Positions 32,801 through 39,472 of a DNA stretch of 39,472 nt are shown one piece after another. The translations under genes were made by a program, and so were the position numbers. The notes under the pieces are model-generated. The model was not told the origin of the DNA. It made no database searches and saw nothing but the letters and a program-made list of their open reading frames with translations. The first letter of the stretch is position 1, and each line of letters starts with the position of its first letter. The stretch comes from DATAEK01 sp036258055 (GTDB lineage Bacteria; Acidobacteriota; Vicinamibacteria; Vicinamibacterales; 2-12-FULL-66-21): the NCBI GenBank assembly GCA_036258055.1, contig DATAEK010000410.1, forward strand, positions 1 through 39,472. Reading direction: 5' to 3'.

Positions 32801-33187
32801 GCCGTGGCTCAGATCCGCAAAGTGAAAGAGGACGTGAAGGATCGCCTGTCCAAGTCATCCGATCCGCAGCTCAAGGCGGCGGGCGACAAGCTCACGACGG
32901 GAGTCAGCGCGATCGAGGAAGAGATCTATCAGGTCCGCAATCAGAGCGGTCAGGATCCGCTCAACTTCCCGATCAAGATCAACAACCGTCTCGCGTCGCT
33001 GAACGGCGTCGTGAACCGGGGCGAGGCGAAGCCGATTGCCAATCACTACGCCATCTTCAAGGACCTGAGCGCGGAGTTGAAGGTGCAGACCGACAAGCTG
33101 CAACAGACCCTTGCGCGAGATCTCAGCGCCTTCAATAGCGAGGCGGCGCGGGCAAAGGTCGAGGTGATAAAAGTCGATGGGCGCTAG
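29897..33187 (+). CDS. Second giant exported sortilin/BNR-repeat beta-propeller protein
   Basis: A signal peptide (MVRVSRRPIFVISAALLILP) leads into ~750 residues with repeated Asp-box blades: TTDGGQSWTA, STDAGKTWTRV, TTDGGKTWRKV, STDGGEKWTE, TVDGGQTWEKI, TRDGGKTWTN. A beta domain and a helical C-terminal tail rich in Lys, Gln and Asp follow. Gly/Arg-rich inserts occur near residues 437-450 and 815-880, the second with RGGRGGRGRG and a Pro/Gln stretch. The architecture parallels the protein at 25103-28588, so they are paralogues. The frame is open 729 bases upstream, but AGGAGG and the signal peptide fix the start at 29897. Its stop abuts that of the convergent HExxH gene. Confidence 0.9.
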   Translation: MVRVSRRPIFVISAALLILPGVLTFDMRAQTSSAQPAAASSSIDPMVLKGFQWRSIGPARGGRSIAVSGVKGRPKEAYFGAVGGGLWKTTDGGQSWTAVTDGQLGSSSVGAVAVSESNPDVVYIGMGEACIRGNIMPGDGVYRSTDAGKTWTRVGFADSQAIAKIRIHPTNPNIVFVASFGKYGVPSEERGVFKTTDGGKTWRKVLFRDNKTGAVDVAIDRRNPNLMYAALWEAYRVEYQMSSGGPGSGLFKSTDGGEKWTEITRNQGLPAGVVGKIGIAVSGAESNRLYALFENENGGLFVSDDAGTSWTLVNSNRSVRQRAFYYTHVIADPANKDTVYLLNTSAFRSTDGGKTLSNVGGGTHGDHHDLWIDPDDPKHLVIGNDGGGAVSMAGGGQVWSAQDFATGQFYHVATTKHVPYHVCGAQQDNSTLCVPSEAGGGRGGGGGGGRGAVPVTYVAGGGEPGYIAPDPKDAEVFFAGANNGSFLTRLDRRTGELREVNPYPRMFSGEPSSALVERWQWTYPIIFSQVDPNVLYTSSQHVWKTVDGGQTWEKISPDLTRHDPKTMGDSGGPITHDMNSPEVYATVFALGPGKTDVNVLWAGSDDGVVQVTRDGGKTWTNVTPKEMPDLGRVSQIDASKFDAGSAYVAVKKMLLNDLSPYIFRTHDYGKTWTKIVAGIRPTDFVHVVREDPARRGLLYAGTEHGFYVSYDDGDHWESLSLNLPNTQISDIWVEMSSIAISTMGRGFYVLDDIGPIRQSSPEVAAAADAYLFKPADATRGAGGSTISYLLKKPAQNLTLDILDASGTVVRTFAGGTGGGRGGRGGRGRGDAGAGQAPAQQVPPQPGVPGATPTEQAGRGTPSGEEEEGGRGRGGNPTAPMAAGFNRFSWDLQCAGAATFPGMILWGASTNGPLALPGSYQVRLTVDGKTLTQPLTVRKHPLRTTSDADLKAQFDLGMQIRDKISEANNAVAQIRKVKEDVKDRLSKSSDPQLKAAGDKLTTGVSAIEEEIYQVRNQSGQDPLNFPIKINNRLASLNGVVNRGEAKPIANHYAIFKDLSAELKVQTDKLQQTLARDLSAFNSEAARAKVEVIKVDGR

Positions 33188-34102
33188 TCACTGCCGCCGC
33201 GTCGGCGGGATGTTCCGGCTGTAGTAGATGTCAGCCGGGATGTGGTGGCCCAGGTACACCTTGTCGAGGATTGCATAGAGCCGCGGATCATAGGCCTTGA
33301 GATCGTCAGGCGTCTGCAAACGGGTCTGGCCGTCGAACCACTCGTAGTTCGACCAGAACCACCACTGAGTACCTTCCGCAAAGTACTCGGCCGCGGTGTT
33401 CTCCGCGTAGTGGCCTTTGAAGAGTCGCTTTTCCTTCGCGGCGGCGTAGGCGTCCTGGATCTCCTGGAACAGCGCCGGATCCGCGGTGCGCATCGCGCTC
33501 ATCACGTTGTGGCTGAACTCATGGACCGTGATGTGCTCGCCGTAATACCGCGTGCTTGGGATACCGAGGAGATTCTCTTCGGCGCCTGACGTAATGTTTC
33601 CCCCCATGCCGCGGGCGCGGCGATTCCAGTACTCCTTGTCCGTCATGCTGCCGATGCCGCCCGGCTTGTCGTAGTTCTCGCGCTCCCGCGGCGTCAGCCG
33701 CCGGTCGTCCGGCGCCGGCTTCTTCCAATCGCGATATTCAGGCGGGTCTGTCTGCATCTCGGTCTTCGCCAGAATGATGACGCGTGACTTCCGCTCGATC
33801 ATGACCGCCCGGATGTCCGGCCGCTTCGCCACCATGTAGTTCACGATGTCGCGGGCCATCAGCAGCGCCGCATCGTCGACCTTTTCGGACGAGACGATCG
33901 GGATGCCGTAGGCGTCCGCGTATTTCTTGTAGAACGGATCGAGACCAAGCGCCGCCGGCGGCGCCGTCACCATCGTCTGGAGGTAGTTCTCAACGATGGG
34001 TTTCGGCGCAGGGGACTGTCGAGCGAAGAGGGTCGCCGTGGCGAGCAGAAGACCCACGGTCGCGATCAGCAGACGTGCGTGGACCCGGATACGCATGAGC
34101 AT
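33188..34102 (-). CDS. Exported putative zinc metallopeptidase (HExxH, family not recognised)
   Basis: A signal peptide (LLIATVGLLLATATLFARQ) is followed by a domain with HEFSH at residues 194-198 and, ~40 residues on, AEYFAEG (238-244). This is the spacing expected for the third zinc ligand, a glutamate, in gluzincin-like peptidases such as those with an ATLF-like domain. Other blocks are YADAYGIPIVSSEKVDDAAL, YRDWKKPAPDDRRLTPRE and the Trp-rich TQWWFWSNYEWFDG. The length is 304 residues. No peptidase family can be named with confidence. The ATG follows a TAGAAT box by seven bases and has no Shine-Dalgarno site. It converges tail-to-tail with the BNR gene, with no bases between the stops. 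Confidence 0.75.
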   Translation of the reverse strand: MLMRIRVHARLLIATVGLLLATATLFARQSPAPKPIVENYLQTMVTAPPAALGLDPFYKKYADAYGIPIVSSEKVDDAALLMARDIVNYMVAKRPDIRAVMIERKSRVIILAKTEMQTDPPEYRDWKKPAPDDRRLTPRERENYDKPGGIGSMTDKEYWNRRARGMGGNITSGAEENLLGIPSTRYYGEHITVHEFSHNVMSAMRTADPALFQEIQDAYAAAKEKRLFKGHYAENTAAEYFAEGTQWWFWSNYEWFDGQTRLQTPDDLKAYDPRLYAILDKVYLGHHIPADIYYSRNIPPTRRQ

Positions 34103-34109
34103 GAGGCGG

Positions 34110-34115
34110 ATTCTA
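34110..34115 (-). promoter_or_regulatory. -10 box TAGAAT seven bases before the HExxH gene start (leaderless candidate)
   Basis: On the minus strand TAGAAT-CCGCCTC-ATG leaves no room for a ribosome-binding leader. The geometry is the same as before the zinc-ribbon gene at 18657. Confidence 0.4.
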
Positions 34116-34359
34116 CGACGGTCGCCCGTCGTTCGAGCGCCGCCCCAATGCTTTTTACCGGCTCATAAGCGCGGCGAATGAACCGCGGCCTTTCTGCTAC
34201 TGATTTCGTCCCCCCGAGCTGACTCGCGCTCCATCTTTCACCGCACACGAGTCAACTCGCACTGTATTCGTTTGAGACTGATCGACGAGAGATACTCATA
34301 GCTCTGGTTGCCCTTCGTTCGGCCGTATAATCCGTCCGCATCTCTGGCTGAGGCGGGCC

Positions 34360-34395
34360 CGTGCAGGTCACCTGCACGATGAAGCGAGGCGCTTC
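34360..34395 (+). promoter_or_regulatory. Tandem inverted repeats in the S9 peptidase leader
   Basis: CGTGCAGGTCACCTGCACG at 34360-34378 is a perfect palindrome with one central base. GAAGCG-AGG-CGCTTC at 34381-34395 follows after two bases. Both lie downstream of the TATAAT at 34326-34331, so they sit in the transcript. They could be an operator acting as a roadblock or a pair of RNA hairpins. There is no T-run, so they are not a terminator. Confidence 0.5.
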
Positions 34396-34431
34396 GACGT
34401 TGCCCGACGCGACCGCAAGGCAATGATTTCT

Positions 34432-36762
34432 ATGACCACACGACGTCGACTGTTACCGGCGTTTGCCGTCGCGTCGATCGCAGCGGCAGCGGCGCTTCAT
34501 GCACAACAGGGCGATCCCGCCGGCGCGCTTCGTGCTCAGCTCGATCGGATCTTCACGGAGCACGCCTACGATCCGCCCCGGTTCGGGCCGGCGACGTGGC
34601 TTCCTGACGGCACGGCCTACGCCGTCGTCGAACGCTCCAAGGACCCCGACGGCGCATCTGAGATCGTTCGCTACGATGCGGCGACCGGCGCGCGGACCGT
34701 CCTGGTCGCGGCCTCGCGTCTGGTGCCCCGCAGTTCGACGGGAGCGGGCGCGAAACCACCCGCGGCACTGGACATCGACGACTATGCGTGGTCGAACGAC
34801 GGCCGCCGGCTGCTCATCTTCACGAACACGCGCAAGGTGTGGCGCCAGAACACACGAGGCGACTACTGGGTCCTCGAGGTCGCCAGCGGCTCGCTTCGGA
34901 AGATCGGCGGCAATGCGCCCGACTCGACGCTCATGTTCGCCAAGTTCTCTCCCGACGGCACGCGCGTCGCCTACGTCCGCGCCAACAACATCTACGTCGA
35001 GCGCCTGGACGACAAGAGAACGATCGCACTCACTCGGGACGGGTCCGAGACGACAATCAACGGCACGTCCGACTGGGTGTACGAAGAGGAGCTCGATGTC
35101 CGAGACGGATTCCGCTGGAGTCCGGATAGCCGCCGGATCGCGTATTGGCAATTCGATTCGACGGGCGTCGGCATCTTCTCGTTGATCGACGACACCTCGT
35201 CGCTCTATCCGAAGATCACCCGGATTCCATACCCGAAAGTGGGCACGACGAATTCTGCCGCGCGCATCGGCGTCGTGCTGGCTGCCGGCGGGCAGACCAC
35301 GTGGATGAAAACGTCCGGCGATCCACGCGAGCATTACCTCGCGCGGCTGGACTGGATCGACAGGGAAACGGTCGCCATCCAGCAACTCAACCGACTCCAG
35401 AACCAGAATGACTTCCTGCTCGCGGATGCAACGTCGGGAACCGTGACTCGCGGGTTCCGCGACTCGTCGTCCACCTGGGTCGACGTGAACGACGACGTGC
35501 GATGGATCGACAAGAACCGTGCGTTTCTCTGGATCAGCGAGCGTGACGGCTGGCGTCACGTCTATCGCGTCCCGCGGCCGTCTGCCGGCGCGACATCGGG
35601 AACGAACGGTCATGACGGCGCGTCAGACAACGCGACGCTCGTCACGCGTTTCGATGCCGACGTCACCGAGGTCGTGGGCGCCGATGATGAGCGGGGGTGG
35701 TTGTACTTTGTCGCGTCGCCGACCAACCCCACGCAGCGGTATCTGTATCGATCGAAGCTCGACGGATCTGGAACGCCGGAGCGCCTCACCCCCGCTGACC
35801 AACCCGGGACCCACGGCTACGAGATGGCGCCGGGCGCGCATCTCGCGTTCCACACGTGGTCGCAATTCGATCGTCCGCCCTCGATGGACGTCGTCGAGCT
35901 TCCGTCGCATCAATCCCTTCGCGCGTTGACCGACGCTGCGCCGCTCCGCGCGAAGCTGACGGACGTGCTGAAGCCGCCGGGTGAGTTCCTCAAGGTCGAT
36001 ATCGGCGAGGGGGCCGTGCTCGACAGCTGGATGCTGAAGCCGTCCACGTTCGACGGGTCACGCAAGTATCCCGTCATCGTGTTCGTCTACGGAGAACCCG
36101 CCGGACAGATGGTCACGGACAAGTGGGGCGGGGTGAACATCCTGTTCCATCGCGCGCTCGCCGAGGCCGGCTACGTCGTCGTCTGCTTCGACAATCGCGG
36201 CACACCCTCACCGCGCGGCGCGGCATGGCGGAAAGTGATCTACGGGACCGTTGGCGATCTGTCGTCGAAGGATCAGGCGGCGGCCATCCGTGCGCTCGCC
36301 GCGAAGTACCCGTTCATCGACGTCGATCGGCTCGGCATCTGGGGCTGGAGCGGCGGCGGATCGAACACGCTGAATTCGATGTTCCGGTTCCCCGACGTCT
36401 ACAAGGTCGGCGTCTCGGTCGCGCCGGTTCCGGATCAGCGGCTCTACGACACGATCTACCAAGAGCGCTACATGGGATTGCCGCGCGACAATGCCGAGGG
36501 CTACCGGATCGGGTCGCCGATCAATTTTGCGGAAGGGCTGAAGGGGAAGCTGCTGATCGTCCACGGGTCAGGCGACGACAACGTCCACTATCAAGGCACC
36601 GAGCGGCTGGTCAATCGGCTCATCGAGCTGGGCAAGCCGTTCGACATGATGGTGTACCCCAATCGCACGCACGCCATCTCCGAGGGCCCCGGAACCTCGG
36701 CGCACATCTATCAGCTGATCGCCCGCTACTTTCTCGAGCACCTGCAGCCTGGACCGAAGTGA
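34432..36762 (+). CDS. Exported dipeptidyl-peptidase-IV-like S9 serine peptidase
   Basis: S9B enzymes remove dipeptides from the N-terminus of peptides, usually after proline. A signal peptide (RRRLLPAFAVASIAAAAALHA) is followed by an eight-bladed propeller (to ~490). It contains SDWVYEEELDV, whose glutamates hold the substrate amino terminus, and RWSPDSRRIAYWQFD. The alpha/beta-hydrolase domain has the triad S640 (GWSGGGS), the Asp in HGSGDDNVH (~716) and H747 (NRTHAI). GWSGGG replaces GWSYGG of mammalian DPP-IV; a glycine at this position occurs in a bacterial subgroup. I prefer the ATG at 34432 over the in-frame one at 34423, because AAGG then lies 11 bases upstream rather than two. Confidence 0.93.
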   Translation: MTTRRRLLPAFAVASIAAAAALHAQQGDPAGALRAQLDRIFTEHAYDPPRFGPATWLPDGTAYAVVERSKDPDGASEIVRYDAATGARTVLVAASRLVPRSSTGAGAKPPAALDIDDYAWSNDGRRLLIFTNTRKVWRQNTRGDYWVLEVASGSLRKIGGNAPDSTLMFAKFSPDGTRVAYVRANNIYVERLDDKRTIALTRDGSETTINGTSDWVYEEELDVRDGFRWSPDSRRIAYWQFDSTGVGIFSLIDDTSSLYPKITRIPYPKVGTTNSAARIGVVLAAGGQTTWMKTSGDPREHYLARLDWIDRETVAIQQLNRLQNQNDFLLADATSGTVTRGFRDSSSTWVDVNDDVRWIDKNRAFLWISERDGWRHVYRVPRPSAGATSGTNGHDGASDNATLVTRFDADVTEVVGADDERGWLYFVASPTNPTQRYLYRSKLDGSGTPERLTPADQPGTHGYEMAPGAHLAFHTWSQFDRPPSMDVVELPSHQSLRALTDAAPLRAKLTDVLKPPGEFLKVDIGEGAVLDSWMLKPSTFDGSRKYPVIVFVYGEPAGQMVTDKWGGVNILFHRALAEAGYVVVCFDNRGTPSPRGAAWRKVIYGTVGDLSSKDQAAAIRALAAKYPFIDVDRLGIWGWSGGGSNTLNSMFRFPDVYKVGVSVAPVPDQRLYDTIYQERYMGLPRDNAEGYRIGSPINFAEGLKGKLLIVHGSGDDNVHYQGTERLVNRLIELGKPFDMMVYPNRTHAISEGPGTSAHIYQLIARYFLEHLQPGPK

Positions 36763-36864
36763 GCGGCGGACGACAAGAGTCTGGTGATGACGAAGCGCTC
36801 GAGGGATACTCCCCCGGCGTGTCTTGATGTCGGCACGAGGTCCACAGATCGAGAGGAGGATGTG

Positions 36865-37938
36865 ATGAGACGGTTGATCGTCGGTGCGTTTCTCGTCTCC
36901 CTGGCCACAGCGCCCGCAACAGCCCAGGACGCGATGAAGGTGGGCACCGCCGAAGCGGCGAGAGGCGCCACCGCGTATGGCCAGCTTCAGATCGCACGCG
37001 GGAGCGATGCCGGGACCGACGTCGCAGTCGCCGTCGTCCACGGTGCGAAGCCGGGGAAGGTGGTAGCGTTCATCGCCGGCAGCCACGGCACCGAGTACGC
37101 GTCGATCGTGGCGCTTACTCAACTCATCTCGAAGATCGATCCAAAGGCACTCGCCGGAACCGTGATCATCGCGCCGCTGCTGAACGTGGCCTCGTTCGAG
37201 CAGATGACGGTCCACGTCAATCCGATCGATCGCAAGGGGATCAACGCTGGCTACCCCGGCACGGCGACCGGCACCCAGTCCGAGCGCGTGGTGGCGCTCG
37301 TCGCCGAGCAGATCGTCAAGCCCGCTGACGTAGTCGTGGATCTGCACGGCGGTGATATCGACGAGGACCTTCGTCCGTACAGCTACTGGACGCGGACCGG
37401 CAACGCGGCCCAGGACGAAGCCTCGCACAAGCTCGTGCTCGCCTTCGGCCTCGATCACATCATCCTGCGCGACGTCGACGTCTCGAACGCCGCGGCCGCC
37501 CGCAGCCTGGGCGGCTACACGCTGTCGCAGGGCAAGACGATGATCGTCGCGGAGGCGGGCCGCAGCGGTCTGGTGCTGCCGGCTGACGTGGATGCGCTCG
37601 TGTCCGGGTGCCTCAACGTCCTCGGCTCGCTCGGGATGATCACCCGAACCGTCAAGCCGCTGGCCAAGCCGGTGTTCGTCGACAGCGGCAAGCGCGTGCA
37701 GGCCGAGGGTGGCGGGATGTTCTTTGCGACCGCGAAGCGCGACACGATCGTCCAGGAAGGCAGCGTGATCGGCTACACGACCGACTACGTCGGGCGCCGC
37801 ACTGGTGAGATCAAGGCACCGGTCACGGGGCTCGTGACCTTCATCCGGCCCGTACCGTCGATGTGGCAGGGCGCGACGTTGGTCAACGTCGCGGCGGTGA
37901 TTCCAGCGGTGGGTCCGTATCAGAAACCGGCACGATGA
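36865..37938 (+). CDS. Exported succinylglutamate desuccinylase/aspartoacylase-like deacylase (M14 fold)
   Basis: A signal peptide (MRRLIVGAFLVSLATAPATA) precedes an AstE/AspA-type zinc carboxypeptidase-like domain. Its zinc ligands are H74 and E77 (GSHGTEYAS) and H161 (VVDLHGGDIDED). The C-terminal ~90 residues form a beta-rich lid-like domain (GGGMFFATAKRDTIVQEGSV, IKAPVTGLVTFIRP). Such enzymes remove acyl groups from acylated amino acids or short amides; the substrate is unknown. The frame opens 27 codons earlier, but AGGAGG at 36854-36859, five bases before the ATG at 36865, and the signal peptide decide the start. It follows the S9 gene by 102 bases, same strand, likely one unit. Confidence 0.9.
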   Translation: MRRLIVGAFLVSLATAPATAQDAMKVGTAEAARGATAYGQLQIARGSDAGTDVAVAVVHGAKPGKVVAFIAGSHGTEYASIVALTQLISKIDPKALAGTVIIAPLLNVASFEQMTVHVNPIDRKGINAGYPGTATGTQSERVVALVAEQIVKPADVVVDLHGGDIDEDLRPYSYWTRTGNAAQDEASHKLVLAFGLDHIILRDVDVSNAAAARSLGGYTLSQGKTMIVAEAGRSGLVLPADVDALVSGCLNVLGSLGMITRTVKPLAKPVFVDSGKRVQAEGGGMFFATAKRDTIVQEGSVIGYTTDYVGRRTGEIKAPVTGLVTFIRPVPSMWQGATLVNVAAVIPAVGPYQKPAR

Positions 37939-37951
37939 GTGCCTGAAGCGG

Positions 37952-39472
37952 CTACTTCTTCGTCCCGCATTCCTTCGCGGCCGGGTCCATCAGGCTGCGG
38001 AGACCAGCGACGTTGAACTCGGCGACGGCTTTCGGCGAGTTGTGCGGTGTGTAACCGAAATGCAGCGTCTGCGCGCTCAGCAGCCGTTGTGCAAACGCGG
38101 CGCCGTCCGGCGCGAAGAGCGCATCGTGCTTGTCGGAGTCCGGCCATCGTTCTTCGCGCTCGGGCTCGTTGTCGAAGCGAATGCGGACGGTGTGGTTTGG
38201 CTGCGGCTCGAGCTGCGCGGCTGACTCGATGAACACGAAGGCATCGACCTGCTTCGAGATACAGCGCACGACCAGGATCGGCTGGGCCTGCCGCGTCCAG
38301 ATTGGCACCCTGTTGTTGCTCAGGACTTCGAACGCCGCGGCGCGGCGCTGGTTCCCAACCCAGTCACGGGTCGCGGGCATCCACGAGCGATCGCCGCTCG
38401 ACTTTGCTCGTGCCGGTTTCGTCCTGTTGGCCGGTGCGGCAGACTTCGCTGTTCGCGCCCCTGTCCCCGCTGGCGCCACGGTCACCGCAGGCTGTCGATT
38501 GACCGAGGCCCGGAGCATCGCGAACGTTACGGTTCCGAAGAGAAGCAGGCCCATCGCGATGAGCGCGAGCTGACGCGTACCGAGTTTTCTCGCTGATGCC
38601 GGCGCCGAGGCCGGCGGCGGAACTGATGCCGGGATGGCGGGTTCCGCAGCGGTTTCCGTCACTGCGCTCGCATGCGCGGGCATGTTTTCTGGTATTGGGT
38701 CCGGAGGATTCTCCGCCACGAGCGGTGCGAGCGGCTCTTGCGCAACTGAACGACTCGCCTGACTCGTCGAGACCACTTCCGGCGTGCCGCCCGAGGGTTC
38801 TGAGGAGCGCGCCTCCCGAGCGATCTCTTCGACCTGCCAGACCGGCGACGACGACGCGTCGTTTGGCACCGAAGCTGGTGCAGCAGGTAGCTCGGGCTCA
38901 GGCTGATGCAACGGCAGCCTCGAGATCGGAACTATTTCGATCGAGGGCGGCGTTCGCGGCTCCGTCGCAGACGGAACACTCGGCTGGCTTCCTGAGGACA
39001 GCTGCGATAGCGCACCCTCGGCGATCCACGTCGTCACGACAGGTGGATCCGGTTCGGATTCCTGCGCCGGCGGGACCATCGCCGCTGGATCGCGTAGAGG
39101 TGGTGTCTGCCAGCCTTGAACACTCGAGACGGTCGGCGTCGCGGCTGCTGCCGGCGGTTCGGCTGGTGTTCTCTCTGGTACGGCGAACGTGTCGGGCACC
39201 GGTTGACGCGCTGGGGCGCTCGACTTGAATGACTGGCTCGAGTCAGCCGGCTGTGGGGGTGCGGCAGTCTCGTCCGGAAAGATCCAGTCGGTGCTCGCGG
39301 CGGGGTCCGACGAACGATCGCTACCGGCCGGCGGCGCAATCGTCGTCGTCACAGTCGGAATCAGTCGTCGCAGTTCGTCGATCGTCGGCGGACGTAGAGC
39401 GGCGTCAGCAGATGCCGGACGCATTTCATCCGCCAGTGGTGCTGCAGGCTCGACCACGGGGTGCCGGAAGAC
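37952..39472 (-). CDS. Proline-rich single-span protein with VasI-like C-terminal domain (5' end outside window)
   Basis: The frame is open to the window edge, so the N-terminus is missing. About 300 residues are Pro/Ala/Ser-rich and disordered, followed by one membrane helix (RQLALIAMGLLLFGTVTFAML) and a Lys/Arg-rich linker. A C-terminal domain of ~120 residues follows (PILVVRCISKQVDAFVFIES, VRIRFDNEPEREERWPDSDK, LHFGYTPHNSPKAVAEFNVA). This pattern resembles the VasI/TagO-type domain (PF11319), known as a type VI secretion accessory. No other type VI gene is visible here, so I do not claim that role. The order disordered-helix-VasI suggests an N-terminal sensor or kinase beyond the edge, which cannot be checked. 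Confidence 0.72.
   Translation of the reverse strand, partial: VFRHPVVEPAAPLADEMRPASADAALRPPTIDELRRLIPTVTTTIAPPAGSDRSSDPAASTDWIFPDETAAPPQPADSSQSFKSSAPARQPVPDTFAVPERTPAEPPAAAATPTVSSVQGWQTPPLRDPAAMVPPAQESEPDPPVVTTWIAEGALSQLSSGSQPSVPSATEPRTPPSIEIVPISRLPLHQPEPELPAAPASVPNDASSSPVWQVEEIAREARSSEPSGGTPEVVSTSQASRSVAQEPLAPLVAENPPDPIPENMPAHASAVTETAAEPAIPASVPPPASAPASARKLGTRQLALIAMGLLLFGTVTFAMLRASVNRQPAVTVAPAGTGARTAKSAAPANRTKPARAKSSGDRSWMPATRDWVGNQRRAAAFEVLSNNRVPIWTRQAQPILVVRCISKQVDAFVFIESAAQLEPQPNHTVRIRFDNEPEREERWPDSDKHDALFAPDGAAFAQRLLSAQTLHFGYTPHNSPKAVAEFNVAGLRSLMDPAAKECGTKK

Larger units (their letters stand above)
34103..34422. other. Divergent regulatory region between the HExxH and S9 peptidase genes
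   Basis: This 320-base spacer holds no gene. On the left edge TAGAAT (34110-34115, minus) serves the HExxH gene. ACTCGC occurs at 34222-34227 and 34255-34260 within loosely repeated sequence. TATAAT at 34326-34331 (plus) is the likely -10 of the S9 gene. Two tandem inverted repeats lie between that box and the coding start. Confidence 0.6.

Overview
The window is a dense, GC-rich stretch of bacterial chromosome with no phage, transposon, CRISPR array, tRNA or rRNA that I can see. Several gene types point to an Acidobacteriota genome, probably of the Vicinamibacteria kind. They are two secreted VWA proteins of the acidobacterial type, two giant secreted sortilin-like BNR-repeat proteins with Gly/Arg-rich inserts, and a set of exported peptidases and amidohydrolases. 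This assignment is inferred from gene content, not from a marker phylogeny.

Left part (1-13965), all on the minus strand. The translation/transcription operon rimP-nusA-infB runs off the left edge. It is preceded by an intrinsic terminator-like hairpin at 2132-2160 that looks like an attenuator. Upstream lies sugar isomerase - asnS - rimO, where a 300-base spacer built from short GATTG-type repeats forms a large inverted repeat. Further upstream is a compact run: MidA-type methyltransferase, an unknown multi-spanning membrane protein, a CYTH-domain protein, a MurU-like sugar-1-phosphate nucleotidyltransferase and an AmgK-like sugar kinase. The last two overlap by GTGA and suggest amino-sugar or cell-wall recycling. 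Next come an HtrA/Do-family protease with a strong terminator, and an M24 peptidase.

Middle (14160-25027). A VWA protein is translationally coupled to an unusual PrcB_C-like plus Tic20/DUF4870-like membrane protein. On the minus strand follow a YfiT/DinB-type protein, a small exported protein, a zinc-ribbon protein, glycogen phosphorylase and a PLP-dependent threonine/serine dehydratase. A Tat-exported glycosylasparaginase (plus) faces a second VWA protein (minus).

Right part (25103-39472). Two homologous sortilin/BNR-repeat exported proteins lie 1.3 kb apart, with a VOC-family protein and a coiled-coil protein between them. They are followed by an exported HExxH putative metallopeptidase (minus), a DPP-IV-like S9 peptidase, an exported AstE/AspA-like deacylase, and a proline-rich, single-span protein with a VasI-like C-terminal domain that runs off the right edge. 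The likely theme is extracellular or periplasmic peptide and amide breakdown.

The points most worth a second look are the attenuator and possible non-AUG start of rimP, the short-word repeat arrays (one inside the rimO coding sequence), candidate leaderless promoters at four genes, the MurU/AmgK-like operon context, the RGG-rich inserts in the paired BNR giants, and the orphan HExxH and VasI-like proteins.
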